A stretch of 64,000 bases of DNA from Podarcis raffonei (GCF_027172205.1 NC_070611.1:43683479-43747478); one strand, 5' to 3'; positions 34,440-46,440 are shown, counted from the stretch's first letter. The notes: generated by a model not told the origin, from the sequence alone. Numbers and translations are program-made.

Positions 34440-34910
34440 AAGGCACATGGCAGCATATGTGGTGGTATTACGTTATGGTGCCAGGTATTGGGGAGAAAGT
34501 CTTTCTAGAGATACATATTATCACTGGTCAACAAATAACTCAGTCCCTTGTGTTAACTTTATTGAATACACAGGGTCAAAATACAGGTATTTCTTTTAGA
34601 AATCTTGGTTATTTATTGTTAGTAATTAGATTTGTTATAGCCTGTTTGCGGGGAGACTTGGAAGGGGCATCCTTATCCAATTGGTTTAACAGAGTTTGGC
34701 AATTGCCCTTAATAGATAAATTGACTGGCAAAATAAGACTGGCCAAAGGACAGAGACACCAAGACTCATTTCCAACTGGCTGGTATTGTCTTATGGATTA
34801 CATGAATAAGAAAAACAAAAGCAACACTGAACTTTCAAAGACACCCAGATATTTTTGGTTGCTCTAGATTAAATAATATATGCTTTAGACTGATGACTGG
34901 GTATTCTTAT
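34440..34910 (+). mobile_element. L1-type ORF2 C-terminal fragment
   Basis: The frame from 34457 encodes WFNRVWQLPLIDKLTGKIRLAKGQRHQDSFPTGW, which resembles the C-terminal part of reptile L1 ORF2. Both sides are truncated. Confidence 0.55.
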
Positions 34911-37297
34911 GCCATATCTTTATTGTATACCTTGTGATTTCTTTTAAGCGTGTGTGTGTCTGCATGTGTGTGTGGTTTTAAAAATATATATCCCAATGAA
35001 GCTATTTGAAAAAGAAGGTCATGCTTGCATAATGCTTCATCTACTGATTAGTACAGCCTTCCTTCCTTATCCAGCTACCTTTCTGAACTTGGCTCCCATT
35101 TGTTCCAGCCAGCATTGCAAATGGCCAGGCAATGCAGTGCCAAACATGGGAGGGCACCAGGTTGGGGGAGGCTGGATCAGTGAGCATGTTTAGTTGCTAA
35201 AACCTATCGCAAGTAAATTTAGTTTTGTGCCCAATAGGGTTGGCGTCGGACAGGTCAAACAAAAATGGGATCAGTGGTTGAAAGGACATTCAATAATACT
35301 TGAGGATCTAAGGAGTTGACTTTCATGATATGTTCATAGCACAGGTGTGTACGCTCAGGCTACAAACTCAGGCCTCCACCCCATGCAAAACCTTGTTAGA
35401 CATGTGTGCAAGAGGTTGTTGTGCAAGAATAACAAAATGGGCTTGGCTTGCATTTGTTTCTGGCTTCGCTTCCTTCCCGGTTCTGGCAAATGGCCCAGAG
35501 ATTTGGCTGGCAGCTTAGATCTCTGGTGCTGCCCTGGCTGTTTTTGTGTTTGCCTCATGCTGCATCCCAGTAGTGAACTCAAGGCGGGAGTTTGGAGCCG
35601 GGGTCCAGGAAGTCACTCGACAGGAAAATACTTACCCTTGCCTGAAATTCAGCACAGCTGGCTTACCACATTCGGAAACAAGGGAATAAAGACGCCATCA
35701 TCTAAAAACACCCCCTCCATGCAATGAGTCAATTACATCCAGAATTTTAGGCTCACTGCTGCTTCCTTCCAAATCCAAATCTGGCCTCCCTGTCGGAGGA
35801 TGCCTGCCGTTGCACATAGAGCCAGCAGAAGGAGCTGTGGCTTCACTAGGACGGAAAAGGGCTGCTTCTTGAGAAAGGGAGAGATATTTGCAGGGCTGCC
35901 TCCTCCATGAGGAATGTGTGTGATCCTGACTCCTGGCAGCCCCAGCTGGCCCTGCCATTATTCAGTGCTTGCCTCCAGCAGCACATTTCTGAAAGGTTAC
36001 AAATTGTCAATGATTTTGTTTATTATATTTTTACTGCTGCGATGAGGTATGGAGAGAGATGGAGATTTTCTGCCTCAGGCATCACAGTACTCAGGTCGGC
36101 ATTGCTTCCAATAAACCTGAGGTGCAAGGGCTCCTCGCTCAGAGGAGGATATGCTTACTTAGACCGATAGATGCAAATGCAGAAATAGTATTATAATCCA
36201 AGCAGGAACACAGTGCATCTTGCCATCATGGGGAAGGCTGGGACTGGATGGTCTGCTCATGGCTGCTGTCCAGGTGCTTATAACCGTTCAAACAGAAATC
36301 AAGCATTGCTCCGTCTTTCTTGGTTCCCAGCTTGCTGCTTTGCTTCTACCTCACATCACTCTTGCCTTTGCCTTTTTTCTAACCACCAGCTAGTTGAGGG
36401 AGTGGGGGCACCATTTGCCATCTTTCACAGATCCACATCCACAGATCTTCTTAATGGTCCATCACTCAGGCTATTGTCTCGACAGAAAGCTGGCCTGGCT
36501 TACATTTTAACACTTGCCACATCCAGGGGTTAGAAGGCTCTTGGCATAAGAGCCTGCCCCCCCCCCCAAATGCATGACACTATCTTAAGCAGCAGCAGAA
36601 TCAAAAGCTTGTTTGGAAAATAATATTTTCAGTAGCTGGTGGAACATGGCACCTAGTCCAGCAATGTTGCTTATTGCTGATTTTTCATTTCTGTAGGCAG
36701 CCATCTCAGGGGTCGGGGACCTCTGATATGCATGGCAAACACATCTAATGGACTTCCAATCAGTTTTTTAAAAAATGAAAACCAGCCCTGGGAGGCAGCC
36801 ATTTTGATTAAGCACATGGAGGGGATTAATCCTTTCCTTGTCAGCCATTTTCCTGCTCAGAACCATCCCTCCCTTCCGAGCTGTTTATCCCACTGTTCTT
36901 TATTGGGTTACAGGTGTGTCTACAATATAAACTTTGGATTTGGCAGTTTGCCTCAAAATTTGTGGCTTGGCACTTCTTGATTGATTTTATATTCTCAGGT
37001 GTCCTGTGTGAAATCTTTTAAGAGGTCATCTGCATGTGATCTAACACATACCATATTTGCACTGGGTTATCTCATTAGCAAAGAGCTTTGCTAGCTCTTT
37101 GTTTACTGCCTCAAATGTCCCTCATTTCAGAGAATATAACAAGCAACAGAACACGTAACAGGGTTTTATAGTTGGTGAAACCATTCTGCAACAACTTCCT
37201 CATTGCTCCTCTAGGCTGAACACAGAAAGCTAGCAACCAGGTTTTTAAAAACCCACACAGCTCCCAGGTACTCTGTACATGAGGGATGGGGGAATCC
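34911..37297. other. Intergenic, nothing recognised
   Basis: Short GT-rich run near 34950 and a C-run at 36556. No open frame resembles a protein; no repeat boundaries recognised. Confidence 0.45.
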
Positions 37298-37408
37298 CTG
37301 GCCCTCTAGATTTTGTTGCTGGACTCTAACTCCCATCAGCCCCAGTGAGCATAGTCAGTGGCCAAGGATGATGGGAGTTGTAGTCCAACAACATGCAGAG
37401 GGTTGTAC
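37298..37408. mobile_element. hAT-like palindromic short element
   Basis: CCCTCTAGATTTTGTTGCTGGACTCTAACTCCCATCAGCCCCAG is mirrored by GATGATGGGAGTTGTAGTCCAACAACATGCAGAGGG. Both arms survive. Confidence 0.8.
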
Positions 37409-38973
37409 CTTATCTATTGCTGCTCCACAAAGATAACAGTCCTCTTCTCAGTCACAGCAAGACCACTGATTTCCAGCCTATAATAAGTGATGTTGGGCCA
37501 AGGCAGCAGAATTCACAGTTCATGGTTCATCATTCTGGATTCCTGATGCAAGTAGTCAGGGTGGCTTTTCATATAGTTAGTCAGGAAGAAACATGATTGA
37601 ATCTGCACCCTGGACTGCTGCGCACCTTGTAAATTAACACAAGAAACTTGGGCTTGATCCATTTGCTCATCGACAGCCAAGGCAGGCTTTAAGCCCTGGA
37701 GATATGTCTTGGCTATATTTTCTCCGCCTGGCACAGTGCTGGAGAGCAGCCTGACTAGGCACACAGGTCACAGTCCTCCCCGCTATGATGAGATGAACTG
37801 TATTTCTATTTAAACTATAGTAATTATTTCAAAATGTCCATCTGTACATATACGTGAGCATATGCAAATCGGTGTCCTCTTTTGCCCTCTGTTTTGGTGA
37901 GGCATAGCAGAAGGGGACATGTCCTCTAGAACTCCCTTCAATGCTTAACATGGCCTATGAACGTTAGGTTTGATGTTATGCAAATAATGGCATTGTCCAG
38001 AGGCTCTTCCTCCCTTGCATTTGACTCTAAACATTTGTATCCCTGTGATATTCTGCAGTTACGGAAGTGTAGCGGCAACACCATAACATTGCACTTTCTG
38101 ACATTTCTCTGCTCTTGCCAATCACACTCCATCCTAAGCGCCGGTGGACACTGGCTGTCAGAAGCAATACTTCACTCCAGAGTCAATCACAGACTTTTTA
38201 CTTGCATGCAACTATGAGGATATAAACCTTTCCATGTTGATCTTAGCATGGAGAGGTTTCGTGAATATTTTTTTTATAACATCCAACAACAGAAAAGCAA
38301 AATGGGGTTTGTGTGTGTCAAGTTCTAAGTAACAGTTGTACCATGTGCAATCACAAGTTTTCTGTAAATTATGTTACTTGGAAGCTGGTGTTGACAGAAT
38401 GATTTGTTAGCTTACCCTATATTTGACATTCATATTATCACAGGATAATTTCCCCTGTTTCAGTTTATACCCCTGAAACCCAGCGGTGTTTAGCGTTGCT
38501 TTACATCTTAAAATGCTAACGAGCATGTGTTAACGAACCTGGATCATGTACCCTTTAAAAGTGGCACCGTTTGGAACATGCATGCTGTCTCTCCCTCCTC
38601 AAAAAATGTGGAAAAGCAGTGTGGTTCTTTCTGTCATGTACTAACGGGAAACCAAGATGTGTATGAACTTCAAACATTATTGAGTACACAGCAGGGTGCT
38701 TTCATTTGTATCTGTTAAAGCCATAATGCATGAAGGAGAGCAGTAGCATGCAGTCCACTCCATGCTGCTGTTACATTGCCTTTTCTTATTTCAATAGATT
38801 TTACATGGCTACAGTGCAGTGACAGTTCTGAATGGAATCCTGCCCTTGGTGTGTGGTCTTCCTGTATTAATGAAGGCACTTTTGCTCCTTCCTCCAGGAA
38901 GGAAAATTTGCATGCATAAGCAGCCTTCTGAGTGTGTTGCCAATTTGGTGGTCTTTTTCAGGTTTAATGCTAA
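37409..38973. other. Intergenic, nothing recognised
   Basis: No protein-like frame and no recognised repeat boundaries. Confidence 0.45.
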
Positions 38974-38981
38974 GCTATCGT

Positions 38982-39294
38982 CAGGGCTGTCTTAAGCATA
39001 TGCGGCACTGGGGTGCAAAGATCCGCCTGGCGCTCCCCCCCCCCCCCGGTTACCCAGTCCCAGGAGTGCAGGAGGGCAGAGCTGGCCAGCCGCCTCGATG
39101 TCTTGCTGGCTCGGTCGACCCCAAACTCGCGGTGCAGAGCCGCTCACAGCAGAAGAGTCCACCATGGCGCTCCGACTGACAGGCGGGCTCTTCCCCGGAC
39201 TCAACTCTCAGGCCCCGGACTCTTGGCCTGGTGCCCCAAGAGCCCGGCGCCTGGGTGCCCTGCACCCCTAATGCCTATGGGTAAGACAACCCTG
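38982..39294. mobile_element. GC-rich hAT-like element with 8-base target duplication
   Basis: Terminal inverted repeats CAGGGCTGTCTTAAGCATA and (reverse complement of the right end) CAGGGTTGTCTTACCCATA. Flanks are GCTATCGT (38974-38981) and GCTATGGT (39295-39302), an 8-base duplication with one mismatch. The interior is far more GC-rich than its surroundings and includes a C-run near 39037-39047. Confidence 0.85.
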
Positions 39295-39340
39295 GCTATG
39301 GTTTAGAGTTACATGGGCGAGTCTTGGGCTTGGGAGTTAC

Positions 39341-39376
39341 TCTCCTCCTCCTCCTCCTCCTCCTCCTCCTCCTCCT
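39341..39376. repeat. (CTC)n microsatellite
   Basis: About twelve CTC units. Confidence 0.95.
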
Positions 39377-39598
39377 GGTGCGGCTATGAAGAGACATGAA
39401 GCTTCCACTTCCATCTGTAACTAATTGTTATCATACTGTCTCAAACCAGTCAAACTGTGGTTAGCCTTCACTAGGCCTATGCAGTGGTGTGAGGGAAGCC
39501 AGGTGCACTTGCCTTGGGCTTTGGAGGGCTAGGCTGGCCAGAGGGCCCTGCCAGGTGCCTGCCGGACTTGCACTGTCATGCCAAGAACAAGACTTCCG

Positions 39599-40006
39599 CT
39601 ACTTGCAAAAGTATTACAAACTGTATGAATCTTAAGACGGTGCATGATTTGGAAATGATACGCTTTAGCAATTATGATTAAGTAAATAGTAAACTAAGTG
39701 ATAAAAGAGAAAAGGAGATAATATGAAATTGAACATGTTACGTTTATTTTAAAGGTATAAAAATTGTGACATAATACATTGAATATAGATACATAACATG
39801 TAAAAGTTACAATAAGGTATGACATAAGGTAACAAATTGCTGACATTGTTAATATAAAGAACGCAGAATCGGAAGGGGTGGGGAAGTCCAAGTTGGGATT
39901 TTTGTTAAAAAAAAAAAAATGGTTTCTTGTAAACTCCTTATTTGTTTGTAATGTATAAAATTTGGAAAGAAACGTAATAAAAAATATTATAAAAAAAAAA
40001 AAAAAA
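39599..40006 (+). mobile_element. 5'-truncated L1 insertion with 16-base target duplication
   Basis: It begins with the last codons of an L1 ORF2 (YLQKYYKLYES stop), parallel to LQKYCKMYEC at 2225-2256, then a 3' UTR and a long A tail (39991-40006). AAGAACAAGACTTCCG occurs at 39583-39598 and again at 40007-40022. The perfect duplication marks a recent insertion. Confidence 0.92.
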
Positions 40007-40022
40007 AAGAACAAGACTTCCG

Positions 40023-41221
40023 TCCGGGGCCTCAGACAAGCTCTGCACAGGTCTGGCCTTAACTATGGTTTATGATTGAAATGAGCCAATTTCAGACTAT
40101 GGTTTATAAAACTGGCTTAGCTCCCTAAACTATGGAAGGGAAACGTGTGGTTCTCCAGATGTTAGACTCCAGGGCCAGCATAGCCAGTGGCCGGAGATGA
40201 TGGAAGATGGCATCTAACAGCATCTACAGGCTGCAGGTTCATCATTATGGTCCTTAATTTTAGACATGGTTCATCAGAGTTTAAGGTTTGCAGTTAAATG
40301 AAAATGGAAGCAAATGCTCCCAGAACACATGGTCAGAGAGCATTTCCCTCAACCTGAAATAGCCACCTCATGCTGTTAAACATATGGATTGATGTGGGAT
40401 AGGTGGGGGCAGAGTTTATTTCAAATGATGTAGATTCCAGACGAATCTGAGCCCCAGATCTCCCCTTCACAGAAGTTAAACACTGCCAAGCAAATCTCCT
40501 TTTTCACCCGCAGCAAGACTTTATTTTGGTTAACGTCCACATAGCAAGAATGCTATGAGTGAATGCCACACATGCTTTCATTGTGGAGAGAGCTATTCCA
40601 GCACAATCTCAGGTGCTCAAAGGGAGACTTCAAAATGTGTCTGGTTTAGTGGGTCTTTTGATTCACTTTTGAAAGCTTGAGAACAAAGGCAGCACTCGCA
40701 AAAGCACATCAGGAAGCATGCACAGTGTTTCACCAGAACAAGGAGAGAGGCCACTCTTCCTTTTAGCCAAGGAAGATTGTGGAGTCACTCCCGAAAGGGT
40801 GTCTGTGTGTGTGTTGCTGTTGTTGACAAGGTGAACTTAATGAGGAGAGAGAGGTAGGGAGCACGCACACAAATACACAAATGGAAAGGAAATCTTGAAG
40901 CAGGAGTCCAGCTCCTTTTGCTGTTGTTTTGCTAACAATTAGAATTAACCAGTGTTTAATCCTTTCAAGTTCCACGGCACCCTTTAAGTCAAAGAACAGA
41001 TGAAGCAAAGCAAATAGACCATGTTCATGTAAGCATGTCTGCAGAGAGAGTAAGATAGTGAACTCTTGTGTGTTCCTTCCTCCTGTTATAAAAAGAGCTT
41101 TAACGTTCAAGGTCACCTACACTAGGCCAGATTATTGGGTTTTTGTGTGTGTGCCGTAACAATGTTACGAGGTGTATGTCTGAACCCACGTGTCTGTCCA
41201 CCACCTGTGTGCTCCCTATAC
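40023..41221. other. Intergenic; hAT-like remnant near 40150-40235
   Basis: CTCCAGATGTTAGACTCCAGGGCCAGCATAGCC and GATGGCATCTAACAGCATCTACAGG look like the two arms of a decayed palindromic hAT-like copy. No gene seen. Confidence 0.4.
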
Positions 41222-41234
41222 ACACTTCCAAGAA

Positions 41235-41416
41235 ATTTTCTTTTCTTTCCAGTAGCACCTTAAAGACCAACTAAGTTAGTTCTTGGTATGAGCTTTCGTG
41301 TGCATGCACACAAAAGCTCATACCAAGAACTAACTTAGTTGGTCTTTAAGGTGCTACTGGAAAGAAAAAAATTTTTTGTTTTGACTATGGCAGACCATCA
41401 CGGCTACCTTTCTGTA
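41235..41416. mobile_element. Penelope-like terminal fragment inserted as a large hairpin
   Basis: Two arms of about 52 bases (41245-41298 and 41313-41364) are near-perfect inverted copies around GTGTGCATGCACAC. The right arm runs on into GACTATGGCAGACCATCACGGCTACC, a tail I associate with lizard Penelope-like elements; that attribution is from memory. ACACTTCCAAGAA at 41222-41234 is repeated at 41417-41429, a 13-base target duplication. Treated as an old element fragment. Confidence 0.7.
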
Positions 41417-41474
41417 ACACTTCCAAGAAGTTTAGGATCTTTTGCTGGAGTCAATATGCATGCCCGTTGCCCCA

Positions 41475-41475
41475 T

Positions 41476-41514
<39 letters not shown>

Positions 41515-41515
41515 T
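41475..41515. repeat. (AATC)n microsatellite
   Basis: About ten tetranucleotide units directly abutting an inverted L2 3' end, so probably grown from the LINE tail. Confidence 0.93.
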
Positions 41516-41516
41516 C

Positions 41517-41836
41517 TACCCCAGTCATCTGGCTGGGTTTCCCCAGCCACTCTGGGCGGCTTCCAATAAAACAATAAAATACAATAATTCATCAGATATT
41601 AAAAACTTCCCTAAATAGGGCTGTCTTCAGATGTCTTCTAAAAGTCGGATAGTTGTTAATTTCTTTAACATCTGGTGGGAGGGCATTCCACATGGCGGGC
41701 GCCACTACCGAGAAGGCCCTCTGCCTGGTTCCCTGTAACTTCGCTTCTTGCAGTGAGGGAACCACCAGAAGGCCCTCAACGCTTGATCGCAGTGTCTGGG
41801 CAGAATGATGGGGGTGGAGACGCTCCTTCAGAAAGC
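41517..41836 (-). mobile_element. L2-type LINE 3' end
   Basis: On the - strand it reads GGAGCGTCTCCACCCCCATC, then GCCTTCTCGGTAGTGGCGCC, then GCTGGGGAAACCCAGCCAG and the tail. The same segment is at 59911-60215 (-) and 47340-47565 (+). Confidence 0.8.
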
Positions 41837-42888
41837 TTGGTTTATTATGCGAAAAGAAAGAAACAAGAGTTTATAGGTTACAGTGAAGTTCAGATATGCA
41901 GGCGGCAAATCATGCAGCACAGACACATCTTGATCTGAAAGGGTAAAAGAATCCCTAACTATCCCCAAAGCCTAGAGAGTGAGTGTAACAATGTCCCACA
42001 GACCCATGCTAAAAAGAGAAGAAAAGAGGAATATACCTGATATTGAAGGAACACTAAGTCAGGGATCAGAGATCAGTGCAAGAGTTAAGCTCTTCCTTTA
42101 AAATCCTGTACTATCAAGGCAGCAGGAATCTCACCTGTTCCTTTGTTCTGTGTCCAGCAAATGTATGTTTACTATCCTGTTGACTTCACCAAGTTTGAAG
42201 TTGAAAGGAAACGACCAAACTAAGAAATGACTAAATCTGCATGTTTCCTGAGGCGTGAGTTTACCTTGGGATGAAGATCCTATTGTCTAAGCGGAACCCA
42301 ATTCTTTATTACAGGAGGTGATAATTAATCTCAGCTGTTAACATAGGATTAGTGTGCTGATCTCCACATTAAGAATTAGAAGGTCAGGATATTTACTCAT
42401 GCCTTCCATGTCACATTTGAGACAAATATAGTTTATTGAGGGGTATCTTTTTAATATGAAGTTATGCCAACTGCACTAGTGCCAGGATCTACCAGATTAC
42501 AACATGACATTGGCTCTGCCTTCAGTTTTATGGTTTAGACATTGCACAAAAGGAAACAGGTCCAGGGAGGAAAGAGTAAAACAAGCAAATTCAGTACCAA
42601 AATGTTTCAGATGCACAACAACCAGGCAGAATGGGCCTGGGAAGATAGTTCTAGGAGAGGAAGAGTCAAAAGGCCAGTGCATTGTGTTAAAGCAGTCACT
42701 GAGTCCTATAAAATATACCCTTTCCTTTTGTGTGTGTGGTTTGTCTCACCTATTAACTCATTGTGTTCCTTTTTTGGGGACTACTGAAAGGGTAGGAAGA
42801 GCACCTGTAGTTCTGTGGCAAAGTTCCTGACATTGGAGTGATAATAAAAGGGTGTCTATGGTACCTTGGAAAGACTTCTGCCAGAGTG
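41837..42888. other. Unassigned, interrupts the L2 copy
   Basis: L2 similarity stops sharply at 41836 and does not resume within the next kilobase. The - strand has AATAAA-like strings near 41848-41856 and 42312-42318, so part of this could be an old LTR-bearing insert, but I could not define two ends. No gene seen. Confidence 0.35.
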
Positions 42889-42896
42889 CCTGGAGC

Positions 42897-43577
42897 CAGG
42901 GCCAGATTTGCAGATGAGGCCCTAAGCTACTGAAGGTAATGGGGCCCTTTATATGTCCAGCTGTCCTTTGTCAACAACAAATTGTCTCTGTTTTTTGTGT
43001 TGAATATATGCTATCTGGTAATTTATGGACCTAATAGGTATCTAAAGCCATTTGCACATAACAAAATATGTATTTTATCAAAGTAATTGTTGAACTGAAA
43101 TACAATTAAGAAGAAGTATATAAATAGTGAAATACAATTAAGAAGAAGTATATTAATACAGTGGTACCTCGGGTTAAGTACTTAATTTGTTCCAGAGGTC
43201 CGTACTTAACCTGAAACTGTTCTTAACCTGAAGCACCACTTTAGCTAATGGGGCCTCCGGCTGCTGCCACACAGCCGGAGCACAATTTTTGTTCTCATCC
43301 TGAAGCAAAATTCTTAACCCGAGGTATTATTTCTGGGTTAGCGGAGTCTGTAACCTGAAGCGTATGTAACCTGAAGCGTATTTAACCCGAGGTACAACTG
43401 TAGTGAAATAATTATTAATACATACTGTTGTTGTATGTAGGTTTTATTTTATTTGTTTTTTATCTTATATTTTGGAAATGTACATCCAGGTTTCTTTCCT
43501 TTAATTTTTTGGGGGGCCCCCAAGAGCGTGGGGCCCTAAGCTATAGCATGTTTAGCTTATACGTAAATCTGGCACTG
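42897..43577. mobile_element. hAT-like DNA transposon with 8-base target duplication, hosting a Tigger-like insert
   Basis: The ends CAGGGCCAGATTTGC and (reverse complement of the right end) CAGTGCCAGATTTAC agree at 12-13 of 15 positions. The octamer CCTGGAGC lies at 42889-42896 and 43578-43585. Subterminal AGGCCCTAAGC is also mirrored. A second, separate transposon occupies 43159-43400. Just before that insert, a segment of about 25 bases (GAAATACAATTAAGAAGAAG) is tandemly doubled. Confidence 0.88.
43159..43400 (+). mobile_element. Tigger/pogo-like short DNA transposon nested in the hAT-like element
   Basis: CAGTGGTACCTCGGG to CCGAGGTACAACTG with TA flanks. The interior matches the 13519 family, with an extra repeated CTGAAGCGTAT unit near the right end. 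Confidence 0.88.
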
Positions 43578-43585
43578 CCTGGAGC

Positions 43586-45471
43586 AGAAGTGTGTTGCAC
43601 GTACCACTGCTCTAGCTCACTGGAAAGCCATGCCCTCAGCAACACCCTCTTCACCTCTTCAGGTGTCCTTTCCTGCAGGACCACTTTGCTGATAGCAGGA
43701 AGTTTCTCTGGCAAGCTGTTGCCCATTGGGCAGAGGGCGGAGTAAGGATGTAAGCAGCTATCCATTTCTGTTCCGAGACGTATTTGCTGCAGGCAGTGCT
43801 GCTTCTGTTCTGCTGCGGTTTGGCTTCCAACAAAAAAGACGTTCATGTTGCCGTCTCTCATGGTGAAATTTGGCACAATTCATTGATTCCCCAGCATTCA
43901 TTGCCATGCAAAGAAAACACAATGCTTACTGACAGCGGTAACAAAAACAGCGAATACTGATTGCATATGCCAGATCCATTTGTCTTCTGGACACGGGATG
44001 AAGAAGTGAACGTCAGCAATTTCTGCCCCAGTTTCCATTTTTTGTCTGAATTCTCTGACATCCCGAGGGTGGAAGAGGAAGAGTGCCATCTGAAGGCTCA
44101 GTATACACGTCCCATTCTGTGGTGCCAGCAGAGCTGCAAAAACAAATTCTCTGTGTTAGTTACAGTATAGGAATCATCCATCAAACTATCACCTTCCTGG
44201 AATCCATTTATTATTGGAGGCTGGATTCTGTTGATAAGAACAACAGTAGTGTTGACATTCGCAACACAGAGAACAAATTCAGAGAAAGAGAGTGTCTTGG
44301 TAAAATCTGTTCCCGGCATCAGGTGAAGCTTGACTGAGTGCTGGCCATTGCTGTCAACAGTGGGAAGGTATCCTGTGTTTTCAGTTATTGGAGTCTTAGC
44401 CTCTTAGCAAGCCATTTCCGCGAAGTGCATGAGGTCCATTTCATCATCAGAAAGACGCTCATTATCTGTCTACTTGATACTAGGAGGAGACCCTCTTCCT
44501 GCTGGCTAAAACCAGCTGAGGTGTGCCCCAGATGCTGCCTCAGGTTCTCTCCCCGCATTCCTCCACCCTTCTCGAAGGTTTTTCTTTCGAAGGTTTCAAT
44601 TCAGCTTTCAAGCTGGCTCTTGCACAAGCAGGTTAAAATATTGCTGGTACTTCTTTGAGACATCAAGGAAAGTATCAGATTTACTGCATTTTCTGGGAGG
44701 TGATGAGGATGACGAGTGATCAGAGCAGGGCTAGCAACTTGAAGAAGGATGTCTATTCACCTACCCAAGCCCTTTTTGTTCCTGACATCCCTTTCACCCA
44801 TGTCATGTGTCTGGTGGAACTCCCTGTTTCTGGCCTGGCCACTTGTCAAAAGAAGCCTAGCAATTAGAGATGAGAAATCCATGACGGAGATCATATATCT
44901 TTTCTCCCAGTCATTTCTCAGCAATTTTAACCAGTGTTTAATAGCTCTCGTGGGGGGGATATTAATCACAGGAGTTGACCTAATTGAGGAAACTGAGAGA
45001 TCTCATTGTTTAGCACACAAAGGGGGGGGGGGATGATGTCTTTCCCATAACCTTTAGGTAGCAAATTAATTATCCATAAAGATACTAGAATCACTGAAGA
45101 AATCATTTCCATATCCTGCAGCCATCATGAAAACAAGCAACGCTAGGGGCTTTTTTTATATTGGGAAAGGTACAAGTGGAAACTGTGGCATTCAGAATTT
45201 TAACCCGCCAGCCATGCCCTTTTCCAAGTGCCTTCATTACATTTTTTCCCCGTTTCTGGTTTTCTGTGCAGCTGCCCCAACAGTTAGGGATGGTTAGTAT
45301 CCCATACTCATTGGACATGCTCAGTCCCCAATGAGCTGTTTTAATGTCCTTCCTGTTTACTTGCCCCCTTAAAGAGTTAGTGTGCTTCTGCAAATCTTTG
45401 GTTCCCCCAAGCCTGTTGATACCTCCACCTTGTGCACAGCTGGTGCATTTTGGATGCATGAGGCTCCACAC
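43586..45471. other. Intergenic, no convincing gene
   Basis: Several - strand frames of 60-111 codons lie between 43541 and 44320, but the largest runs into the hAT-like terminus. I see no known domain, so I do not call a gene. A G-run lies near 45023. Confidence 0.4.
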
Positions 45472-45622
45472 TCATAGAATGGATGGCTCAGTGAGTAGAG
45501 CATGAGGTTCTTAACCTCATGGTTGTGGGTTCGAGCCCCAGGTTGGGCAAACGATTCCTGCATTGCAGGGGGTTGGCCTAGATGTCCCTTGGGGTCTCTT
45601 CCAGCTGTATGGTTCTATGGAA
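45472..45622 (+). mobile_element. tRNA-Lys-derived SINE with CR1-type tail
   Basis: GATGGCTCAGTGAGTAGAGCATGAGGTTCTTAACCTCATGGTTGTGGGTTCGAGCCCC matches tRNA-Lys (anticodon CTT) with both Pol III boxes. It then runs into GGGTTGGCCTAGATGTCCC and TTCTATGG. This is the best-preserved copy in the window. Confidence 0.88.
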
Positions 45623-45819
45623 TTCACTATTGGTATAGAAGATTCACAGCTAGAATAATACCCTCCCTCCCGTTGAAATAATTAGTGCAGCTACTTTGAA
45701 AAATACTGACATGCTTTCTCTGCAACTTCGATACAATACAATATAATACAATCACATTTGTTCAACACTTTATGTAGCATTAAATTTAACACTAACTAGA
45801 CTACAAGCTTAACATGAGT

Positions 45820-46440
45820 CAACAGTTTGATGCAGCTGCAAAAAACGCTAATGCTATTCTAGGCTGCATCAGCAGAAGTCTAGTGTGCGGATCAAGGGAA
45901 GTAATAGTCATGCTCTATTCTGCCTTGGTCAGGCCACACCTGGATTAATGTGTCCAATTTTGGGTGCCACAATTTAAGAAGCATATTGACAAGCATATTG
46001 ACAAGCAGAGGAGGAGGACCAAGATGATCAAGGGTCTGGAAACCAAGCCTTATGAGGAATGGTTGAGGGAGCTGGGCACTTTTAGCCTGGAAAAGAGGAC
46101 ACTGAGAGGAGATATAATAGACATCTTCAAATATTTAATGGGTTGTCACATGAAGATTGAGCAAGCTTGTTTTCTCCTGCTCCAGAGGGCAGGGCCTGAA
46201 CCAAGGGTTTCAAGTTCCAAGAAGGGAGATTCCGCCTAAACATCACGAAGAACTTTCTGACGGTAAGAGCTGTTTGACAGTGGAACAGACTCCCACATGA
46301 AGTGGTAGACACTCTACTTGCTTGGAGATTTTTAAGCAGAGTTTGGATGGCCATCTGTCAGGGATGCTTTAGCTGTAAGTGTAAGCTGAGCATGCGTGTC
46401 CCATTTTGGCTTGATGCACATAAAAGACAAATGGCAAAAC
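45820..46440 (+). mobile_element. CR1-type LINE, ORF2 C-terminus and 3' region
   Basis: The translation includes SALVRPHLD, CVQFWVPQFKKHI, MIKGLETKPYEEWLRELGTFSLEKRTLRGDIIDIFKYL, typical of CR1 ORF2 ends. A duplicated HIDKHIDK and a stop before CVQF show decay. An A-run at 46453-46467 follows it. Confidence 0.88.

Noticed and set aside
41837-42480. Possible LTR-bearing insert on the - strand
   Set aside because: AATAAA-like strings are present but no paired ends or target duplication could be defined.
43541-44320. Several overlapping - strand open frames that look superficially protein-like
   Set aside because: The frames do not continue one another with splice signals, the longest ends inside the hAT-like terminus, and I recognise no domain.
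45478-45545. Apparent tRNA-Lys gene with good A and B boxes
   Set aside because: It is followed directly by a CR1-type tail and has sister copies at 4080 and 31966, so it is a SINE head rather than a tRNA gene.
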